Shown here piece after piece: positions 54,991-62,478 of a DNA stretch of 64,000 bases. The notes below the pieces were generated by a model. The model had not been told where the DNA came from, searched no databases, and saw only the letters and a list, made by a program, of their open reading frames with translations. This DNA is from an uncultured Lewinella sp. (GTDB taxonomy: Bacteria > Bacteroidota > Bacteroidia > Chitinophagales > Saprospiraceae): contig CALMYQ010000159.1 of the NCBI GenBank assembly GCA_937873655.1, positions 1-64,000 on the forward strand, written 5' to 3'. Made by a program: the position numbers and the translations under genes. Positions within the stretch are counted from its first letter, which is position 1; the number at the start of each line of letters is the position of its first letter.

Positions 54991-57339
54991 TCACTCATTT
55001 CTCAGGCTCCTGATCGGGTTGGCCAGGGCTGCTTTGATGCTTTGAAAACTCACCGTGGCAAAAGCGATCAACAAAGCAGCCAGGCCGGCCAGCGCAAATA
55101 CCCACCAACTGATGTTGATCCGGTAGGCGAACCCCTGCAGCCAGTTGTGCATGGCCCACCAGGCCAGCGGGGAGGCGATGACCACGGCGATAGCTACCAG
55201 CCCGATGAATTCTTTCGACAACAGGCCGACAATGCTGCCGACGGATGCCCCGATCACCTTGCGAATGCCGATCTCCTTGGTCCGCCGTTCTGCGGCATAA
55301 ATTACAAGCCCCAGCAGCCCCAGGCAGGAAATGACCACGGCGATGCCGGCAAACCAGTTAGCCAGCTTGCCCGTCAGGGTCTCGGCTTTGTATTGCTTCG
55401 CAAATTGGTCGTCGGCGAAGATATAATCGAAAGGATACCCCGGGTTGAGATCCTTGAACACTGCACCGATCAGGTTGATGGCCTCGTCGGTTTTTCCGGC
55501 AGCGGGCTTAATGCAGGCCAGGTAGGTGTTGCCCGGGTAATACGCCAGCACCATCGGTGTGATGGCTTCATGCAGCGACTTGAGGTGGTAGTCTTTCACC
55601 ACTCCGATAATCTGCCCTTTACCCATCCAGAATTCGACCTCGGTACCCACCGGGTTTTCGAGGCCCATCATTTTGACGGCGGTCTCATTGACGATATAAT
55701 TGGCCGAATCTGCCGGGAAGCGCTGAAAATCGCGCCCTTCCAGCAGCTCAATGCCCATCGTTTTTATGAAATCATTGCCGACGAACATGGGCGAGACCGA
55801 CGTGCTCCGGTTGGGGTCCTTTCCCGGCCAGGTCAGGTCGCCCGAAGTGCTCTCGATATTCAGCGGATCATCGCCGGTAAGGGTTGCGGCCTGTATGGCA
55901 GACGATTTCAGGAGCTCCTGCCGGAACAATTCCTGTTTTTCGCCGAGCGCGCCTTCCATGATGACATAGATCATGTCTTTCCGGTCGATACCCAGATTCT
56001 TGTTCTTGACGTAGTGGACCTGCTGGTTGACCACGATCACCCCGATGATGAGCGCGATGGACAACGTGAATTGAAAAACAACCAACCCTTTTCGCAGCAT
56101 ATTCGAACCTTTACCCGCTTTGAAGACCTCCCCTTTCAACACCCGTACCGGTTTGAAGGCCGACAGGAAAATCGCGGGATAAATACCGGCGAGCAGGCCC
56201 GTGAACAGGCACAACCCCAGGGCTCCGCCCCAGAAATAGGGGCTTCCGTAATCCATGCGCAGGGTTTTATCGAACAGCTGGTTGAAGCCGGAAAGGGCAA
56301 ATTCCGCCAGGACAACCGCAAAGCCGGTAGCCAGGGCGGTGGTCAGCACAGCTTCCGCAATGAAATGGCCTACGAGCACACCGCGGTTGGCGCCCACCAC
56401 CTTCCGGATGCCGGTTTCGCGGGCGCGCTGTCCGGCCCTTGCAGTGGCCAGGTTGATGAAGTTGATGCAGGCCAGCAACAATACAAAACCAGCGATGGCC
56501 GAAAACAAACGAAGGTGGTCGATGCGGCCGCCGTCCTGCTTTCCGTTGGTAAACCTGGAATACAGGTACGTATCGCCGAAGGGATACAGGAAAGGCTCGG
56601 CTTTGTGCTCTTTCAGTTGTTCGATGGCCGCCATTTTTTTATCCACCGCTTCGGGGTCGGCCCCGTCAGCCAGTTGCACATAGGTGTCAAAGCTGATATT
56701 ACCCCAGGTTTTGGTCCAGTCCTTGTCCTTTTCGAATACGGAAAACGGCCTTACCCAAGTAAATTGAATGGTCGAATTGGAAGGGATTTTTCCGGCCACC
56801 CCGCTGACGGTCACCTCCTCATCCTGGTTCAGCCGGATGGTCTTGCCGACGGCATCCGCCGTATGGAAATATTTGTTGGCAAGATCTTCCGAAATGACGA
56901 TCGAATTCGGTTCCGACAGCGCAGATCCGGCATCACCGGCCAACAACGGGAAGGTAAACAGCTCAAAGAAACCGGGAGAGGCGTAAAAGCCGCTCTCCTT
57001 TCCGATGATCTTCCCAACGGTAAAGAGCTCGTCGTTGGAATAGGTCGTCTTCACCGCGCGGACCACTTCCGGAAATTCCTCTTCCAGCTTCGGCGCCAGC
57101 GGTCCGGGTGAATTTGTGCTGGTCGTGGGCTCGTCGCCAGACCAGTACAGGTTGCACATCACCTGGTAAAGATGGTCCCCGTTGACATGGAACCGGTTAT
57201 AGCTCAATTCCTCCTTCACCCAGAGCGAGATCAACAGCGTAAAGGTCAGACCCAGGGTCAGGCCGATAATGTTGATACCCGTAAAAACCTTGTGTTTCAT
57301 CAGGTTTCTGAAAGCCACCTTGAAATAATTCAGGAACAT
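54991..57339 (-). CDS. Permease 16: first gene of the 16-13 operon
   Basis: 782 aa, the shortest complete member, from ATG at 57339 (MFLNYFKVAFRNLMKHKVFT); an ATG at 57366 lies close to the promoter and adds nine unshared residues. The first core domain ends TYLYSRFTNGKQDGGRIDHL and the second carries GDLTWPGKDPNRST, as in permeases 2, 4, 5 and 11, yet it also has KDYHLKSLHEAITPMVLAYY, so it bridges the two groups. Landmarks RETGIRKVVGANRGVLVGHF and KEIGIRKVIGASVGSIVGLL; tail NPIRSLRNE. Confidence 0.87.
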   Translation of the reverse strand: MFLNYFKVAFRNLMKHKVFTGINIIGLTLGLTFTLLISLWVKEELSYNRFHVNGDHLYQVMCNLYWSGDEPTTSTNSPGPLAPKLEEEFPEVVRAVKTTYSNDELFTVGKIIGKESGFYASPGFFELFTFPLLAGDAGSALSEPNSIVISEDLANKYFHTADAVGKTIRLNQDEEVTVSGVAGKIPSNSTIQFTWVRPFSVFEKDKDWTKTWGNISFDTYVQLADGADPEAVDKKMAAIEQLKEHKAEPFLYPFGDTYLYSRFTNGKQDGGRIDHLRLFSAIAGFVLLLACINFINLATARAGQRARETGIRKVVGANRGVLVGHFIAEAVLTTALATGFAVVLAEFALSGFNQLFDKTLRMDYGSPYFWGGALGLCLFTGLLAGIYPAIFLSAFKPVRVLKGEVFKAGKGSNMLRKGLVVFQFTLSIALIIGVIVVNQQVHYVKNKNLGIDRKDMIYVIMEGALGEKQELFRQELLKSSAIQAATLTGDDPLNIESTSGDLTWPGKDPNRSTSVSPMFVGNDFIKTMGIELLEGRDFQRFPADSANYIVNETAVKMMGLENPVGTEVEFWMGKGQIIGVVKDYHLKSLHEAITPMVLAYYPGNTYLACIKPAAGKTDEAINLIGAVFKDLNPGYPFDYIFADDQFAKQYKAETLTGKLANWFAGIAVVISCLGLLGLVIYAAERRTKEIGIRKVIGASVGSIVGLLSKEFIGLVAIAVVIASPLAWWAMHNWLQGFAYRINISWWVFALAGLAALLIAFATVSFQSIKAALANPIRSLRNE

Positions 57340-57395
57340 AATGCGGATTGTTTTTTTGAAAACCACAGAAAGGAGACCACCTCCAAATAGAGAAG

Positions 57396-57410
57396 GCCAA
57401 AAATTATGCC
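57396..57410 (-). promoter_or_regulatory. Sigma-54 promoter of the permease 16-13 operon
   Basis: GGCATAATTTTTGGC on the minus strand. The G at position 6 of the consensus is A here, but the -12 part TTGGC is good. Transcription should begin near 57385, 46 bp before the ATG at 57339. Confidence 0.7.
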
Positions 57411-57422
57411 TTTTTTAAAATC

Positions 57423-57501
57423 AACTGATTATCAGCACTTTGACACTGAAAACAATAAAATAAGTGTCCGGTTTCGAACAATAACTGTCCGGTTTTGGAA
57501 G
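57423..57501 (-). promoter_or_regulatory. Upstream activator pair, permease 16-13 operon
   Basis: TGTCCGGTTTCGAACA (57465-57480) and the weaker TGTCCGGTTTTGGAAG (57486-57501), starts 21 bp apart, 54 bp upstream of the -24 GG. The AT-rich element is AACTGATTATCAGC (57423-57436). Confidence 0.68.
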
Positions 57502-57675
57502 GGGGGGGGAGGTGGTTGTTGATTCGAATCACCAAATAAACGAATAAACAAGCACGAAGTACATGACCGCAGGGAATAATCAACAAGCACGAAGTGTTAG
57601 GCTGAGCACAGCCGAGGCCTACATGGCCGAAGGGAATAATAAACGAATCAACCAATAAACAAATAAACAAATAAA
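57502..57675. repeat. Degenerate repeats upstream of the permease 16 unit
   Basis: A G run (57499-57510) is followed by repeated phrases AAACGAATAAACAAGCACGAAG, GGCCGAAGGGAATAAT and AAACAAATAAACA. AACAAGCACGAAGT occurs twice (near 57545 and 57583). No gene is seen. Confidence 0.6.
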
Positions 57676-57682
57676 CACCTCC

Positions 57683-58771
57683 TCAATCCGTAGCCGCATG
57701 CCAGGCCCGGATATCCGACCGCAGGATACCCGCTTTCCGGAGCCGGTCAAAAATGGGATAAAACGCCTCGTGATTGCCGGCAATATTGGAGAAGAAAGCC
57801 ACCATTACCCCAGTGTCCGGGATTCGGATCACCATATTGGAAAAACCGCAGGTAGAACCGGAATGGAACATTTCGAGATCGCCCTCCTTTTTGAAGAACC
57901 AGCCTGCGCCGTAGCGGCCGTTGTTGCCGGGCAGCGGCGCGTTGACCTTGTCCAGGGCTTTTTCCAGGTTGATCAGGCGGTTGGTTTGCAGGGCGAGGTG
58001 CCATTTCATATAGTCCTCCAGAGAAGTGTACATTCCGCCGTCGCCCTTGGTGGCGCTGGTCGGGCTCTGGTCTGAAAAGAAGAGATTGCCCTGGTCGTCG
58101 CGGGCGTAGCCGTAGGCCCGGTTTCTGATCCGCTTGCCGGCTTCGTAAACGAGGGTGTTCTTCATGCCCAGCGGGCGGAAAATGTGTTTTTTGAGGTAGG
58201 CCGGAAAAGGCTGCCCTGAAACCCGTTCGACGATCAGGGCCAGCAGGCAGTAGGCGCTGTTGCTGTATCGAAAGGCAGTACCCGGTTCAAAATAGGTGTT
58301 GTCGATGCCCTTGATCAGGTTCAGGACATCGGCATCCGACAGTTGTTCGGTGAGGTTGTCATCCATGACCGATTCGTAGGCCCAGATCCCGGAAGAATGG
58401 GTGAGTAATTGCCCGACCGTAATGCGTGCCCCGATGGGTGCAAAATCCGGAAAAAAGCGGGTCAGCGGGTCGTCGAATGACAATTTCCCCTGCTTTTCCA
58501 GCAAAAGGATTGCCATGGCCGTAAACTGCTTGGATACGGAAGCCATCCGGAAGTTGGTCTGCGGGGTGAGTTTTTCTTCCAACTCCAGATTGACGATCCC
58601 GACGGCCTTTTCATATACGATCCGGCCGCTCTGGACCACCAGCAAAGCGCCGCCGGGTTGATCCGGCTTGAAGGCGGCTGCCAGCAGGGCGTCGAGGTCC
58701 TGTTGCAAGTTTTGGTTGAATAAAGATAAAGGCACGATCAAACAGATCAATATTTGGATGACAGTTTTCAT
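57683..58771 (-). CDS. Serine hydrolase (beta-lactamase/PBP4-like family)
   Basis: 362 aa from ATG at 58771, with a signal peptide (MKTVIQILICLIVPLSLFNQ). Motifs: SVSK (Ser78-Lys81), YSN (169-171) and HSG in MFHSGSTCGF (about 310), the serine beta-lactamase fold triad. Both lysine and tyrosine are present, so it should be active, probably as a periplasmic D-Ala peptidase or esterase. An ATG at 58885 would add a basic, signal-free extension and overlap the upstream gene. It follows the zinc-ribbon gene by 40 bp on the same strand. It is not closely similar to the serine hydrolase at 44253-45440. Confidence 0.86.
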   Translation of the reverse strand: MKTVIQILICLIVPLSLFNQNLQQDLDALLAAAFKPDQPGGALLVVQSGRIVYEKAVGIVNLELEEKLTPQTNFRMASVSKQFTAMAILLLEKQGKLSFDDPLTRFFPDFAPIGARITVGQLLTHSSGIWAYESVMDDNLTEQLSDADVLNLIKGIDNTYFEPGTAFRYSNSAYCLLALIVERVSGQPFPAYLKKHIFRPLGMKNTLVYEAGKRIRNRAYGYARDDQGNLFFSDQSPTSATKGDGGMYTSLEDYMKWHLALQTNRLINLEKALDKVNAPLPGNNGRYGAGWFFKKEGDLEMFHSGSTCGFSNMVIRIPDTGVMVAFFSNIAGNHEAFYPIFDRLRKAGILRSDIRAWHAATD

Positions 58772-58811
58772 CGAACAACCAGATTGGGACCAGGCTGAAC
58801 ACCTCCCGGTG

Positions 58812-59573
58812 TCAATTCGTTTGCGCCTTCTCGCCGTAAAACCCGTACAAAGGTTCTTCCGACACGATAGTCCCTTCGTCCTCAAAAGAGGGCGTTCTTA
58901 CGAGCATCATATTATATTTGCCGTGGATGCCGATATAGCGCTCGTGGTCCTTGACGCCTTCCTGCAGGTCCAGAAGGGTATCGATCACATCCATCAGATC
59001 ACCCCTTTCTTCTTTTTTGACCCGTTTCAGATCCGGGATCTTGACCAGTACGAGGATCTTTCCGTCCTGGACGTTGGAGCGGTATTCAAAATGCTCCTTG
59101 TCCATTTCGTCCGAGATGAAGTCGTCAAATAAAGCCTTGATCAGAAACGCGTTGGAGTCGGCCAGTGCGCTGGGCGAACTGGTCATGGCAGCGATATCGG
59201 CATGCAGAAGCGTTTCCCGGGGGTCAGGCGTTCCGGAAGATTCGATGAGCGATCCGGCGGAGAATGCGACAACGGCAAGCCCGATGATCCCGGTGCCCAG
59301 CCAATGCACGATGGGGGTTTTTACCTTGGTTACGCGCTGATCGAAGCGCATTTTGAGCTGATCTGGAAATTGCTTCTGCTCGATCGTCCGCTTGCAATTG
59401 GCGCATTCCGCCACTGATTTTTTACCGGTTGGAAATAAAGGGATCCAGTAAACATGCGCGTACCGGCTGAAAACGGTGACGTGCTGCGACGCAGATTGCC
59501 CGCAGGAGGGGCAAACGGTGTTCTGGATCTCAAAGCTGTCTGCCTTCCTGGCGCTGGTGCCGTATACAATCAT
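58812..59573 (-). CDS. Zinc-ribbon membrane protein, function unknown
   Basis: 253 aa. An N-terminal zinc ribbon (CPSC 21-24 and CANC 57-60) is followed by one membrane helix (about 90-108, WLGTGIIGLAVVAFSAG) and a soluble C-terminal region of about 145 residues rich in charged residues. Between the Cys pairs, VYWIPLFPTGKK resembles the zinc-ribbon part of small Bacteroidota proteins in which this motif faces the cytoplasm. Likely co-transcribed with the downstream serine hydrolase. No defined function. Confidence 0.7.
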   Translation of the reverse strand: MIVYGTSARKADSFEIQNTVCPSCGQSASQHVTVFSRYAHVYWIPLFPTGKKSVAECANCKRTIEQKQFPDQLKMRFDQRVTKVKTPIVHWLGTGIIGLAVVAFSAGSLIESSGTPDPRETLLHADIAAMTSSPSALADSNAFLIKALFDDFISDEMDKEHFEYRSNVQDGKILVLVKIPDLKRVKKEERGDLMDVIDTLLDLQEGVKDHERYIGIHGKYNMMLVRTPSFEDEGTIVSEEPLYGFYGEKAQTN

Positions 59574-59703
59574 TGCGGTTCAATTTAACGGGTTTATGAA
59601 TCTTTTACCGGAGCTCACGGAAAGGTGAGGTTTAACACAGCACAAGATATGGATTTATGCGCACTACTATGTCCATTTCTGACGGCTTGCCGATATATTC
59701 CGG

Positions 59704-59735
59704 TTGGGCGGGATTGGTTATTGGGGTTATTTTTG
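59704..59735 (+). promoter_or_regulatory. Possible promoter upstream of the arylsulfotransferase
   Basis: TTG (59704-59706), 21 bp, then TATTTTTG (59728-59735) fits the Bacteroidota promoter. It is about 225 bp before the start codon at 59962, so the tandem repeat at 59750-59945 would be in the transcribed leader. Confidence 0.42.
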
Positions 59736-59749
59736 GGTTGTATGCGGGT

Positions 59750-59945
59750 CACTCAGGGCACTAAGAGCACTAAGGAGATGCGCGCCGGTTTCACCCTCCT
59801 TAGTGTCCTGAGTGCCCTCAGTGGTCAAAATAACTTAGTGTCCTGAGTGCCCTCAGTGGTCAAATAACTTAGTGTCCTGAGTGTCCTCAGTGGTCAAAAT
59901 AACTTAGTGTCCTGAGTGTCCTCAGTGGTCAAAATAACTTAGTGC
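59750..59945 (+). repeat. Minisatellite of about 34 bp
   Basis: At least four near-identical units of the form AACTTAGTGTCCTGAGTG plus CCCTCAGTGGTCAAAAT (about 34-35 bp) end 17 bp before the arylsulfotransferase start. The first, degenerate part (59750-59800) holds CACTCAGGGCACTAAGAGCA and related sequence in inverted orientation, so the array can fold on itself. Confidence 0.8.
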
Positions 59946-59961
59946 TCAAAATAACAAATCC

Positions 59962-61494
59962 ATGCGCACCAGATCCATCGCCGTCAGCCTGTTCCTTTCC
60001 ATTACGGTCACCTCCATCGCCCAGACGTTCAACCGGCCCGTACCCGCCGGCGTGCCGCCCTACGAATTCATCCGGTACGACGACGCGGACCACGGTTACT
60101 ACCTGACCGCCCCGTTCTACCTCGGCACCGGCCCTACCGATCCGGCTACGCTGTTGCCCAAGCCCATCCTGATCCTGGACGCCGACGGGTATATCCTGTG
60201 GTTTGCCCGCATCGATATCCGCTCGCTGGTCGATTTCAAATACTTCCCGGCCGATGACCTGTACGGCTATACCGCCTTTCAGTCGCCGCAGGACATCCGG
60301 TTTGTGCTGATGGACCGCGATTTTCAGCCGGTGGATTCCTTTACGACCGTCAACAGCTTCCCGCCGGATGTGCACGATTTTCAGATCACACAGAACGGCA
60401 CCTACCTCATCTCCGGGTTGAGCGATAAGGTAGTGGACCTGAGCGGTTACCTGATCAACGGCGAGCCGGGCAGCGCTGTGACCCACGCCGAGGGCTTTGT
60501 TGTCCAGGAATTCGATCAGGAACATAACCTCCTGTTTCAATGGGACAGCAACGACTATATCCATCCCAGCCTCGGGTACGAGAGTTTCGGCTACAACCCC
60601 GACGGCTATGATTATTGCCATGGCAACGCGATCGAGGAAGACGACGACGGCAACCTGCTGATCTCCTTCCGCCACCTCAACGCCGTGTACAAGATCAACC
60701 GGCAAACCGGAGACGTGATCTGGCAGTTGGGGGGCAAGACCAGCTCTTTTACCTTCGTCAACGACCCCGGATTCAGCGGACAACACGACGTACGCCGCCT
60801 GCCCAACGGCAACCTCACGGTATTCGATAACGCCAATACCTCCGCACCGCCCCGGGTTTCCCGCGGAGTGGAATACGCTCTGGACACCGTCAACTGGACC
60901 GCCACCCGGGTATGGGAATACCAGTACACGCCCGGGTTTTTCGCCCGCGCCATGGGCAGTCACCGCACGACGCCGGATCGCAACCACCTCATCAATTACG
61001 GCATGAGCTTCCGGCCCAACCCCAGTTTTGTGCTGACGGACGACGACGGGAATCTCCTGTCTCAGGTTACCTTTCCCGATTCCATCATGAGCTACCGGTC
61101 GTTCCTGGAGGATATCCCGTTCGACGTCAATCGCCCCGAGATCAGCTGCTCCCAGGGCGACGGCATGGCCGTACTGTCGGCCCCGCCGGGTTTTGACCGT
61201 TACGAATGGTCAAACGGCGCGACCGCGGACATGGCCGTCATCACCCAACCGGGCGTCTACCAGGTCTGGGTGGACCACGGCATCGGCATGCTGGGCTCAG
61301 AACCCTTCACGATCGACGACATCAACAACGCCTGCCGGCTGAACCCCGCAACTGAGCCGGAACCGGACCAAAACCGGGAGATCACCGGTTATTTCGACCT
61401 CATGGGCCGGCGGATCGCGGCGCCACGCATCGGCGAGGTGTATGTGGTGCGGTACCGGGACGGGTGGTCGGGGTTGCGGGTCCGGGGGGAGTGA
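59962..61494 (+). CDS. Arylsulfotransferase (ASST) family protein, probable T9SS cargo
   Basis: 510 aa. A signal peptide (…SLFLSITVTSIAQ) precedes a beta-propeller of the arylsulfotransferase type: HGYYLTAPFYLG, ILILDADGYILWFARID, VHDFQITQNGTYLISG, DYCHGNAIEEDDDGNLLISF (the His-containing family core), VIWQLGGKTSSF and FSGQHDVRRLPNGNL. His in the HGNAI and QHD blocks are the residues expected for sulfate transfer. After a Cys-rich short domain (PEISCSQGDG) the last 40 residues, GYFDLMGRRIAAPRIGEVYV plus VRYRDG, look like a type A type IX secretion sorting domain in weak form. It would move sulfate between phenolic donors and acceptors at the cell surface or outside. Confidence 0.83.
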   Translation: MRTRSIAVSLFLSITVTSIAQTFNRPVPAGVPPYEFIRYDDADHGYYLTAPFYLGTGPTDPATLLPKPILILDADGYILWFARIDIRSLVDFKYFPADDLYGYTAFQSPQDIRFVLMDRDFQPVDSFTTVNSFPPDVHDFQITQNGTYLISGLSDKVVDLSGYLINGEPGSAVTHAEGFVVQEFDQEHNLLFQWDSNDYIHPSLGYESFGYNPDGYDYCHGNAIEEDDDGNLLISFRHLNAVYKINRQTGDVIWQLGGKTSSFTFVNDPGFSGQHDVRRLPNGNLTVFDNANTSAPPRVSRGVEYALDTVNWTATRVWEYQYTPGFFARAMGSHRTTPDRNHLINYGMSFRPNPSFVLTDDDGNLLSQVTFPDSIMSYRSFLEDIPFDVNRPEISCSQGDGMAVLSAPPGFDRYEWSNGATADMAVITQPGVYQVWVDHGIGMLGSEPFTIDDINNACRLNPATEPEPDQNREITGYFDLMGRRIAAPRIGEVYVVRYRDGWSGLRVRGE

Positions 61495-61726
61495 GGGTTT
61501 GTTGATGTGCCGCCTTCGTAACGCCTGTGGCGTCACTACGGCCGCCGGAGGTTGATGTGCCCTAAACTTTTGAATTTTACATTTAAATTTTTACATTTGC
61601 ATTGATAATCAGCAACTTGGATGTAAAATGCAAAATATAAAATTCAGCATATAAAAGGTTGGGGCGGCTTCAATCAACAGGATGAATGCGAAGATGGCAA
61701 AGTTTCATCGCGTTGACGCTTAATAG

Positions 61727-61885
61727 GAAAATTACGGAGGAAGCAATCCCCCTTGGGTCCACGTTTATCAGATTTGGCAAAAAATTGGTTCGCCACAGGC
61801 CAATAATACCAGTAGGTATTTAAATGCGATCATCGAGCGTATCGGGGATGAAAAATATAAAGCCGTCATCGCTGCAATGGAGTGA
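61727..61885 (+). pseudogene. Unidentified C-terminal coding remnant
   Basis: A 52-codon open frame after a stop reads YQIWQKIGSPQANNTSRYLN, then IIERIGDEKYKAVIAAME and stop. It has amphipathic-helix character but no start and no recognised family. The remainder of the 61495-61914 spacer holds short GC-rich repeats near 61510-61555 and an AT-rich TGATAATCAGC near 61600. No other gene is seen. Confidence 0.25.
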
Positions 61886-61914
61886 TTTTGAGCATAAATT
61901 TATACCCAAAAACC

Positions 61915-62391
61915 ATGCACCGCCACCTCATCCTCTTCATCTTCCTACTCCTGGCATCCTGCCGCCCCTCGCCGGCCCCGGATACCGGTTCCCAATCAGA
62001 CCATACCTCAAACGCCGATCCGGCAGATCACGCGCCGGATACGGTCGTTCAATTTTTATTGTCGGCCTGCGTATCCGATTTTAACCTGCAAAACCAAACG
62101 ACGCCCATTCAATTCAGCACTGCCAATCTGGGGTATATGACCTCCCCCGCCGGAGAAAAAGTCTATCTGCTTTGCGGTCAGTTCAGATCCAGCATAGAGG
62201 GAAAATGGAGCGACTGGATCCCTTTCACGACCATCAAGACCGCAGATTATGAACAATGGCTGGGCGAACAGGCTTTGCATTATTGCCGGGACTCGACCGT
62301 GGTATGGGTCTCAGACAACGACCTGTCTCCTGTTTTGAAGGCCAGGCTGGATTCGCTGCCCGGCAGATCGCATATCCCGGGAACCGAGTAG
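61915..62391 (+). CDS. Small hypothetical lipoprotein
   Basis: 158 aa from ATG at 61915 (MHRHLILFIFLLLASCRPSP, lipobox LASC, Cys16); an ATG at 61882 only adds a non-hydrophobic extension. After the anchor comes a Ser/Asp/Pro-rich linker (residues about 17-42), then a compact domain with two Cys (SACVSDF, LLCGQF), a WSDWIPFTTIKTADYEQW segment and CRDSTVVWVSDNDLSP. I do not recognise the family. It probably belongs to the outer-membrane lipoproteins. No partner gene is evident; the next gene begins 87 bp downstream. Confidence 0.65.
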   Translation: MHRHLILFIFLLLASCRPSPAPDTGSQSDHTSNADPADHAPDTVVQFLLSACVSDFNLQNQTTPIQFSTANLGYMTSPAGEKVYLLCGQFRSSIEGKWSDWIPFTTIKTADYEQWLGEQALHYCRDSTVVWVSDNDLSPVLKARLDSLPGRSHIPGTE

Positions 62392-62478
62392 GGCTTCCGC
62401 CGGTTTAGGGAACTTCGCGGATATTCCGTATTTTGCTGCATATTGACAGGAGCAATTGTAAAAACACATCAGTGTACC

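Noticed and set aside
7571..57111. Long plus-strand open frames opposite the permeases (for example 8171-9931, 12514-13929, 18766-21222, 54451-57111)
   Set aside because: They are antisense to well-supported permease genes, their products are rich in His, Gln, Arg and Gly without family features, and they repeat the shared motifs of the permeases in reverse. They are codon-composition shadows.
61598..61616. CATTGATAATCAGCAACTT as another AT-rich element of the permease promoter module
   Set aside because: There is no GGCA-N8-TTTG element downstream and no TGTNCG-N4-YGRACA pair nearby, so it is a chance likeness.
61904..61918. CCAAAAACCATGCACC as a sixth sigma-54 promoter on the minus strand
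   Set aside because: It reads GGTGCATGGTTTTTGG on the minus strand, lacks the GGCA spacing relative to the other five, has no activator pair, and no minus-strand gene follows.
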